DNA of 6,612 nt from Lysobacterales bacterium (lineage in GTDB: Bacteria; Pseudomonadota; Gammaproteobacteria; Xanthomonadales; Marinicellaceae), in the NCBI GenBank assembly GCA_015494035.1, contig WGBZ01000203.1:1-6612 (forward strand). Reading direction: 5' to 3'. Each line of letters opens with the position of its first letter. The first letter of the stretch is position 1. Shown here in pieces: positions 1 through 4,344 of the stretch. The notes beneath the pieces are model-generated. The model was given only the letters and a program-made list of their open reading frames with translations. It was not told the origin of the DNA and searched no databases. The translations under genes and the position numbers were made by a program.

Positions 1-35
1 GGCTTGATAATCGACAAAGTTCTTTCAACAGTCAT
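1..35 (-). CDS. ndk: Nucleoside diphosphate kinase, N-terminal fragment (continues past the left edge)
   Basis: Read on the minus strand from the ATG at 35-33, the window encodes MTVERTLSIIK and the first two bases of a proline codon. This is the very conserved N-terminus of nucleoside diphosphate kinase (family pattern M-x-V-E-R-T-x-S-I-I-K-P). The enzyme passes the gamma-phosphate of ATP to other nucleoside diphosphates through a phosphohistidine and is cytoplasmic. The Lys of IIKP belongs to the nucleotide site; the catalytic His lies outside the window. An AGGAG ribosome binding site (minus strand, 51-47) stands 11 bases before the ATG, which fixes the start. The fragment is short, but motif and ribosome site agree, so the identity is fairly safe. 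The gene is read away from everything else in the window. Confidence 0.85.
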   Translation of the reverse strand, partial: MTVERTLSIIK

Positions 36-181
36 TACGGCTGCTACTCCTAAAAAATTAAACAGTTAATTCGGAAAACACAAACGAAAAGCTGCTTTAA
101 CCCGTTATTGGCCAGATGCCCGGAGTTGTCATGACCCACTGAACAGACTCCGATCTTTGCCCGGGCGTTGAGCAGCGATTC

Positions 182-212
182 CTTATAAAAATCACACACT
201 TAGACCGGGCAA
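182..212 (-). promoter_or_regulatory. Possible ndk promoter
   Basis: On the minus strand, TTGCCC (212-207) is followed after 19 bases by TATAAG (187-182). The -10 box matches sigma-70 at five of six positions, but the spacer is longer than the usual 17. Transcription would start near 175, giving ndk a leader of about 140 bases that includes the stems at 118-166. No better-spaced promoter was seen closer to ndk. Weak call. Confidence 0.25.
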
Positions 213-259
213 GTTGAAGCCCATTCTAGCGTGGTTTTTACGAATTTACAAAGTCACTG

Positions 260-285
260 TTGACAAGCTGGGTCAAGGCGTGACC
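260..285. promoter_or_regulatory. Two overlapping dyads, possible operator
   Basis: TTGAC (260-264) is inverted as GTCAA (272-276) across 7 bases. GGTCA (271-275), sharing four bases with that right arm, is inverted as TGACC (281-285) across 5 bases. All arms are perfect. TTGACA at 260-265 matches the -35 consensus, but no -10 box lies at the right distance. The nested TGAC/GTCA pattern is what a dimeric regulator might bind; no regulator can be named. Confidence 0.3.
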
Positions 286-351
286 AAAAGGCGTTATTCT
301 AGCAGTTTAGCCACCAAAACACACGCACAGCGTCGACTACGGACAGGTCTT

Positions 352-387
352 TTAAGGAATCTCTGATCGCGATCAGAGCTTCCTTAA
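352..387. repeat. 36-bp near-perfect palindrome with TTAA ends
   Basis: The left arm is ttaaggaatctctgatcg (352-369) and the right arm cgatcagagcttccttaa (370-387). There is no spacer, and 17 of 18 pairs match; the only mismatch is 360 with 379. Neither strand has a T-run after it, so it is not a standard intrinsic terminator. Each arm is built like the terminal inverted repeat of an insertion sequence, so the site could be two ends brought together after loss of the interior. It could equally be a binding site or a cruciform. Both outer ends read TTAA, but because the element is palindromic this cannot be told apart from a target duplication. Confidence 0.75.
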
Positions 388-423
388 CCGGGTTGCTGAT
401 GCCACCACAAAACCGGCCCGGCT

Positions 424-449
424 ACCGGCTTGCCCCTGTGGCAACCGGT
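424..449 (-). terminator. Hairpin downstream of the PEBP gene, possible terminator
   Basis: On the minus strand ACCGGTTGCC (449-440) pairs with GGCAA-G-CCGGT (434-424), with one bulged base and a 5-base loop. It lies about 70 bases beyond the PEBP stop codon. A short TTTT (412-409) follows only after another 11 GC-rich bases, so the U-tract is poorly placed. The stem itself is clear; the terminator role is weak. Confidence 0.35.
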
Positions 450-516
450 GCCGTGAACGGGATCAGGAGATTTGCGCAGACAAAGGTGGCTGAGGCCAAT
501 ATATTTGGTTGCCCGG

Positions 517-1059
517 TTAATGGCGCTGGTAAGTCCCCATCAACACAGCTTCACCCAACACATGGCCCTGCATGGCCAGTAGCAGCTCGGGTTTGGTCAG
601 GGGTTTGCTGGCAGGAATCACGCTATCCAGTGCATAGAGCTTAAAGAAATAGCGATGACGACCCACCGGCGGGCACGGGCCGCGATAACCAATGGTTTTC
701 CAGTCATTGAAGCCTTCAATGGCGCCCGGTGGCATGCTGTGGCGAGAAGCGCCTTCAGGCAGACCCTTGGCCATTGGCGGCACATTGTGCACCACCCAAT
801 GCACCCAGGTCATCTTGGGTGCGGCAGGATCGGGCGCGTCCGGATCATCCACAATCAGGGCCAGACTACGCGTACCCCGGGGCACGCCTTGCCATGCCAG
901 TGGCGGTGAAATGTCCTGACCATCGCAGGTAAAAACAGGCGGAATGGCGCCACCATCAGAAAAGGCAGGGGATGAAATTTCAAATTTCATGGCATTCACC
1001 TGTAGCGAAAAAACCAGAAACAAAAAGGCATAAAGAAACTGTTTCATGCGTGTATCCAT
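517..1059 (-). CDS. YbhB/YbcL family Raf-kinase-inhibitor-like protein (PEBP), with signal peptide
   Basis: A 180-residue phosphatidylethanolamine-binding-protein homologue. Seen: Met5-Lys6, then a hydrophobic stretch to about residue 22 ending in VNA, a good signal peptidase I site after residue 23. The first conserved block, DDPDAPDP, is at 71-78, followed by WVHWVV at 85-90. The second block, GPCPPVGRHRYFF, is at 127-139 and runs into KLYALD. These blocks form the small anion-binding pocket of the family. The bacterial function is not settled; E. coli YbcL is exported and YbhB cytoplasmic. The export start could be Met1 (1059) or Met5 (1047). Neither has a good ribosome site: GAGAGG (1080-1075) is 15 bases before Met1. 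In contrast, Met24 (990) has AGGTGA (1001-996) five bases upstream and would give a 157-residue cytoplasmic-type protein. A weak promoter, TTGAAA (1093-1088) and TATGAC (1071-1066) with a 16-base spacer, is possible. The gene is divergent from the psrA-like gene. Family is sure; start is not. Confidence 0.92.
   Translation of the reverse strand: MDTRMKQFLYAFLFLVFSLQVNAMKFEISSPAFSDGGAIPPVFTCDGQDISPPLAWQGVPRGTRSLALIVDDPDAPDPAAPKMTWVHWVVHNVPPMAKGLPEGASRHSMPPGAIEGFNDWKTIGYRGPCPPVGRHRYFFKLYALDSVIPASKPLTKPELLLAMQGHVLGEAVLMGTYQRH
972..990. repeat. 19-bp perfect palindrome over the internal start codon
   Basis: atgaaattt (972-980), one base, then aaatttcat (982-990) form a perfect inverted repeat. 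On the minus strand its first three bases are the Met24 codon of the PEBP gene. In RNA it could fold as a 7-pair AU-rich stem with a 5-base loop holding that start codon. The first 12 bases, atgaaatttcaa, recur at 1082-1093 upstream of the gene. This could be an operator half-site pattern, or simply the codons for MKFEIS. Confidence 0.4.
996..1001 (-). promoter_or_regulatory. Strong ribosome binding site before the internal Met24 of the PEBP gene
   Basis: AGGTGA on the minus strand is separated by five bases (ATGCC) from the ATG at 990-988, which is ideal spacing. It is the best ribosome site for this gene, yet it lies inside the signal-peptide coding part. It therefore suggests translation from Met24, either in addition to or instead of the exported form. 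Confidence 0.55.
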
Positions 1060-1137
1060 GCTTTTGTCATAGAGCCTCTCAATGAAATTTCAAGTCCCTT
1101 GGGAAGCTCTCATTGCCACTGTCACTAAAATCCGCAT

Positions 1138-1154
1138 TAAACAAACGTTTGATT
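1138..1154. promoter_or_regulatory. PsrA-type operator upstream of the regulator gene
   Basis: CAAACGTTTG (1142-1151) is a perfect palindrome. Extended to 1139-1154, seven of eight pairs match. Read another way, TAAAC (1138-1142), four bases, then GTTTG (1147-1151) is one base off the PsrA motif described in Pseudomonas, (C/G)AAAC-N2-4-GTTT(G/C). It ends eight bases before the -35 box of the promoter for a PsrA-like gene, as expected for autoregulation. That PsrA binds here is inference. Confidence 0.6.
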
Positions 1155-1162
1155 GCTTTTCA

Positions 1163-1192
1163 TTGCCCAGCGACAGGGGCCTCGCTTATAAT
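1163..1192 (+). promoter_or_regulatory. Sigma-70 promoter of the psrA-like operon
   Basis: TTGCCC (1163-1168), an 18-base spacer, then a perfect TATAAT (1187-1192). Transcription should start near 1199-1200, about 42 bases before the ATG at 1242. Because the promoter lies downstream of the TTG at 1113, it rules out that longer reading of the regulator. Confidence 0.65.
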
Positions 1193-1241
1193 CCCGGCAT
1201 CGCCGCTGTCGGCTTTTCTTAAAGGGACTCACCAACACACC

Positions 1242-1907
1242 ATGACTGTTTTGTCGACCAAGGAACGTATCCTCAACAGCACCGAGGAACTGGTGGCAGA
1301 ATCCGGCTTTTGCGATTTGACCATGCGCCAGATTTCCACCCATGCCAACACCAACCTGGCCGCCATCAATTACCACTTTGGTAGCAAACAGTCATTAATT
1401 AACCACATGCTGGAACGGCGCCTGGATACCCTGTTCGAAATGCGCCTAAAGCGCCTTGACGAACTGGAAAACGGTTCCGAGCAACCGTGCCTGTTGCGCC
1501 AGGTGCTGAAAGCCTTTATTGAACCGGCCCTGGTCATCAGTAACGACGAGCGCATGGGTGGACAGCGCTTTATGAAAATCCTGGCGCGCGCATACGCGGA
1601 ACGCAGCGATTTCCTGCACGAGTTGCTTAGTTCCCGTTACGCCAATGTCATCAAGCGGTTTGCCGCGGCCATCGAGCGCGCCTGTCCGCCGCTGGATGAA
1701 CAAACCGTGTTCTGGCGTTTTCACTTTATTATCGGCGCATTGACTTACGTCATGGCGGACTTCGGCGCAGCGAGTAAAACCAGTCACATGTCCGAGCAGG
1801 AATTCTTTGCCACCTGCAACCATCAGCTGGTGGATTTTGCTGAAGCCGCGCTGTCTGCGCCCCGGCGCCTGTCCGAATGCCAGGCCGACACCGCCAGCTC
1901 AGCATGA
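1242..1907 (+). CDS. psrA: TetR-family transcriptional regulator, PsrA-like (fatty-acid responsive)
   Basis: A 221-residue TetR repressor. The N-terminal DNA-binding domain covers about residues 7-53. It has the opening helix ERILNSTEELVAESGF (9-23), the helix-turn-helix DLTMRQISTHANTNLAAINYHF (25-46) and the family ending NYHFGSK (43-49). NLAAINYHFGSK is the wording typical of PsrA, the regulator of beta-oxidation genes in Pseudomonas, which releases DNA on binding long-chain acyl-CoA or fatty acid. The rest (about 80-205) is the helical ligand and dimer domain. Length is close to Pseudomonas PsrA (about 230). The ATG at 1242 is chosen over the in-frame TTG at 1113 because the promoter and homology both begin after it; AAAGGGA (1221-1227) is a somewhat distant ribosome site. 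The stop overlaps the ATG of a small ORF, and fatty-acid genes follow, which supports the PsrA role. TetR family is certain; PsrA orthology is likely. Confidence 0.85.
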   Translation: MTVLSTKERILNSTEELVAESGFCDLTMRQISTHANTNLAAINYHFGSKQSLINHMLERRLDTLFEMRLKRLDELENGSEQPCLLRQVLKAFIEPALVISNDERMGGQRFMKILARAYAERSDFLHELLSSRYANVIKRFAAAIERACPPLDEQTVFWRFHFIIGALTYVMADFGAASKTSHMSEQEFFATCNHQLVDFAEAALSAPRRLSECQADTASSA

Positions 1908-1996
1908 ACACACGCAAGCCTTCATGGTTGCCGCCCTGCCCGCTGGCTGCTGGCCCATGGCGCTTACTCACCGACCGCAAACCTAAAACGGCATGA
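1904..1996 (+). CDS. Possible 30-residue ORF coupling the regulator to the FadE-like gene
   Basis: A 30-codon frame starts at ATG 1904, inside the stop of the regulator (ATGA, 1904-1907), and ends with TGA 1994-1996, inside the start of the next gene (ATGA, 1993-1996). The peptide begins MNTRKPSWLPPCPL and ends TDRKPKTA. It is basic and rich in proline, with no family I recognise and no membrane segment. It has no ribosome site of its own, so it would be translated by re-initiation. The FadE-like start also lacks a ribosome site, so passage of ribosomes through this frame may be how that gene is translated. It could instead be chance, or a former C-terminal tail of the regulator cut off by a frameshift. 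The peptide may matter less than the act of translating it. Confidence 0.4.
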   Translation: MNTRKPSWLPPCPLAAGPWRLLTDRKPKTA

Positions 1997-4344
1997 CCTG
2001 GATTCTGGCCAGTTTTGTGGTAATCACCGTACTGGCGCTGTGGTGGCGTTGGCCACGCTGGTTGTGGGCCGCTGCGGTGCTGGCCATCCCGTTTGTGGGC
2101 TATTACAACCAGCTCAGTGGCAAACTGACCTCCATTGCCAGCCTCTTGATTTTCATGTTCCTGACCGCCGTGCTGGCCATTCCGGCGTTGCGGGTGCGGT
2201 TTTTCAGTCGTCCTTTCTACCGCTGGCTAAAGCGCAAAAACCCGCACTGGCGAAAATTTCGCCGTATCGACTCCGGCTGGATGGTGAGCGATTTCGAAAA
2301 AGCCCTGTTTCGGGGCGATCCACAGTGCCCGGCTTTGCCTCCGCAGCCTCCCGAGCCCTCACTGGATGAACTGGAACCTTCGGTCAAGCAGCGCGTGGCG
2401 GTTTTTCTCAAAACCCTGCGCCAGAACCCAACAGCCAACCGCAGCGTACACGCCCTGCAGAAAAGCGGCTTGCTGGCCCTGTGCATTCCGCGTTCACGCC
2501 ACGGCGAAGGACTGACGGCCCGGCAGATTACCGCCGTGCTGCAACCGCTGGCCAGTCATGACCCGCTGCTGGCCAGCCTGGCTGGCATGCATAACCTGGA
2601 ATCCCTGACGGCCTTGTTGTCACACTTTGGTAGCAGCCGCCAGAACGAACAATGGCTGGATGAAATAGCCAGTGGCCACAAAAGCCCTTTCCTGACCCCC
2701 ACCACTTTGTACGAACTGTTGGAAAGCGGGCGCGCCAGCCTGGAAGCCCGCGTGGACGAGGAAGACGACGGCCAGGGGCCACAGACTGGTGTCCGTTTGT
2801 CATTTGAAAACGTCATTCTGCTTGGCCATCGTGAAGCCAACTGCTTTTACCTGGCCGCCAATGTCACCGACTTCAACCACCTGCTGGGCCATGCCTCCCA
2901 GGCGGGCACGGCCCTGTGCTGTTTCGAAAAGGGCATGCCCGGCCTGACCCTGACCGAGGGGCTGCCCACCGCCGATGGTCTGCTGCGCTATTATTCCTGC
3001 ACCGCGCGGGACGTTTTTGTGCCCCTTTCAGCCATTATCGGCGGGCGCAAGGGCATCGGACGCGGCATTGAGTACCTGTTTCGCAGCCAGGCACTGGCCG
3101 CCGGTATCTGGCCGGCAGCCGTGTCCACCCCGCTGAGCCGCGTGGCCATTACCACCGCCTGGCACTTTGCCCAGTTGCAAAAACAGAACGGTCGGCCCTT
3201 GCTCAAGTACCGACAGGTGGTGCGCAAGCTCAACCAGCAAATCAGCCAGTGCCTGCAAGTGCAGCAATTCCAGCAACTGGCCTTGCTGGACAACCAGCCC
3301 ACCGCGCGCCTGCGTTACACCGCTATCCTGTTCAAAAACCGTATCCTGGAAAAAACCCATGAACAGCTGAATCTGCTGCGCAGCATCCTGGGTTCCCAGG
3401 CGCATTACATCAAGTCCGAACACAAGCTCACCGGGTTTCATCACGTGGTGCACCTGTCCATGGAAATGGACGGTGCCAGTCACGAAATCAATCAGCTGCC
3501 ACTGCTCAAAAAAGCCGCCATGGCGGCGCATCCGTGGTACGAAAAGGAAGTGGCGGCCCTGGCCAGTGAAGACAACCGCGTGACCGATTTCGACCGCGCC
3601 ATGTTTTCACACCTGGGCTATCTGCTGCGCAACAGCCTTAAAAACCTGGCCCTGTCCGTGGCCCTGGTGGCCGGCGGCCGGGCGTTACCAACGCGGCACC
3701 GCCTGCGCTTGATGCTGCGCGCCATGAGCACCCGCTTCGCGCTGGTCACCGACCTGACCCTCATCGCCTGGACCATCAAGGAGCCGGTCAATACCGGCTT
3801 TGCCGGCCACGTCGCCGAAGCCATGATCGGGTTGGTGGAAGCCTGCGCCCTGCTGCCGCGCCTGCAAGCGGCTGAAGCCGAAGGCACGGCTCAGGGCCTG
3901 TTGTACGGCACCTATAAAAACGCCCTCTACCACAGCCAGCAGCACCTGAAAGAAACCATCAACGCCGCCTTTGGCCGCAAAACCGCCTTCTGGCTGAAAT
4001 GGTTTGTCTACCCCACCGGTCGTCCTTTTCACAGCGTGCGTTTTGACCGGTTTCTGGCCGACGACTTTAAAACCCTGTGCGGCAGTGGCAGCGAAGACAT
4101 TCGCCATTCAGATCTGTTACAACAAATTGTCGCCGCATCGGCCAAACTGCAGGCAGCCCAGGCGGCCGAAAATGCCGTCACCAATGCCACCGGAACGCCA
4201 CTGACCAGCGATAATTTCCAGGTACTGATCGACCGCAGTCTGGCCGCCGGAATCATTTCCGTGGAGCAGGCCGAAAGCCTGCGTGATGCCTACAAAACCA
4301 TCCAGAAAATCAAATTAACCAACCACTTTGGGAAAACACCATGA
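1993..4344 (+). CDS. FadE-like acyl-CoA dehydrogenase homologue, membrane-anchored, catalytic motifs apparently lost
   Basis: A 783-residue protein built like E. coli FadE (814), the first enzyme of beta-oxidation. Hydrophobic segments lie at about 3-17, 22-40 and 47-66. The conserved linker follows (SRPFYRWLKRKNPHW, 72-86; DFEKALFRGDP, 100-110), then the dehydrogenase region (about 120-510) and the FadE-type C-terminal domain (about 515-783; DFDRAMFSHLGYLLRNS, 532-548; FVYPTGRPF, 671-679). RDVFVPLSAIIGG (339-351) matches KDVFVPIDYIIGG of FadE. However, the flavin/substrate motif, ALTSPEAGSDAG in FadE, reads FLTPTTLYELLE (233-244) here. The Arg and Phe of RRQFKISIGK fall in QKQNGRPLLKY (396-406). 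GGKGI is absent, and VEGAN, with the catalytic Glu, falls at MDGAS (492-496). It may therefore bind acyl chains or partner proteins without oxidising them; this rests on alignment by eye. An in-frame stop at 1984 limits the start to 1993, which has no ribosome site. The stop overlaps the next gene by four bases. Confidence 0.85.
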   Translation: MTWILASFVVITVLALWWRWPRWLWAAAVLAIPFVGYYNQLSGKLTSIASLLIFMFLTAVLAIPALRVRFFSRPFYRWLKRKNPHWRKFRRIDSGWMVSDFEKALFRGDPQCPALPPQPPEPSLDELEPSVKQRVAVFLKTLRQNPTANRSVHALQKSGLLALCIPRSRHGEGLTARQITAVLQPLASHDPLLASLAGMHNLESLTALLSHFGSSRQNEQWLDEIASGHKSPFLTPTTLYELLESGRASLEARVDEEDDGQGPQTGVRLSFENVILLGHREANCFYLAANVTDFNHLLGHASQAGTALCCFEKGMPGLTLTEGLPTADGLLRYYSCTARDVFVPLSAIIGGRKGIGRGIEYLFRSQALAAGIWPAAVSTPLSRVAITTAWHFAQLQKQNGRPLLKYRQVVRKLNQQISQCLQVQQFQQLALLDNQPTARLRYTAILFKNRILEKTHEQLNLLRSILGSQAHYIKSEHKLTGFHHVVHLSMEMDGASHEINQLPLLKKAAMAAHPWYEKEVAALASEDNRVTDFDRAMFSHLGYLLRNSLKNLALSVALVAGGRALPTRHRLRLMLRAMSTRFALVTDLTLIAWTIKEPVNTGFAGHVAEAMIGLVEACALLPRLQAAEAEGTAQGLLYGTYKNALYHSQQHLKETINAAFGRKTAFWLKWFVYPTGRPFHSVRFDRFLADDFKTLCGSGSEDIRHSDLLQQIVAASAKLQAAQAAENAVTNATGTPLTSDNFQVLIDRSLAAGIISVEQAESLRDAYKTIQKIKLTNHFGKTP

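Larger units (their letters stand above)
36..516. other. Gene-free region between ndk and the PEBP gene
   Basis: About 480 bases with no convincing coding region. The only plus-strand frame, opening at a TTG at 393 and running into the PEBP gene, has composition unlike a real protein and no ribosome site. The part nearest ndk (36-180) is the probable ndk leader and contains alternative short stems: the hexamer at 121-126 pairs with 147-152, and the one at 118-123 pairs with 161-166. Further right are overlapping TGAC/GTCA dyads (260-285), a 36-bp near-perfect palindrome (352-387) and a hairpin (424-449). A nine-base inverted pair, ttaaccggg at 384-392 and cccggttaa at 512-520, brackets the right part. 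The spacing is long for ndk regulation alone, so a small RNA or a decayed mobile element is possible but not shown. Confidence 0.6.

Noticed and set aside
352..387. Intrinsic terminator of the PEBP gene or ndk region
   Set aside because: The stem is long, but no T-tract follows on either strand and there is no loop in the symmetric fold.
393..644. Plus-strand 83-codon frame
   Set aside because: It starts at TTG without a ribosome site, runs antisense into the PEBP gene, and has no recognisable protein character.
655..932. Three overlapping plus-strand frames opposite the PEBP gene
   Set aside because: They are antisense shadows of a gene with clear PEBP motifs; none has a ribosome site or domain.
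1113..1241. N-terminal extension of the regulator from the TTG at 1113
   Set aside because: The operator and the TATAAT promoter fall inside this stretch, and the 43 extra residues do not resemble any TetR N-terminus.
3028..4107. Minus-strand frames of 167 and 140 codons inside the FadE-like gene
   Set aside because: They are antisense to a continuous 783-codon gene with family-wide similarity, and their products show only reversed-codon composition.
1993..4344. FadE-like gene as a frameshifted or decaying pseudogene
   Set aside because: The frame is uninterrupted at near full family length, and similarity to FadE continues on both sides of the altered motifs. Loss by in-frame substitution is more likely than decay.
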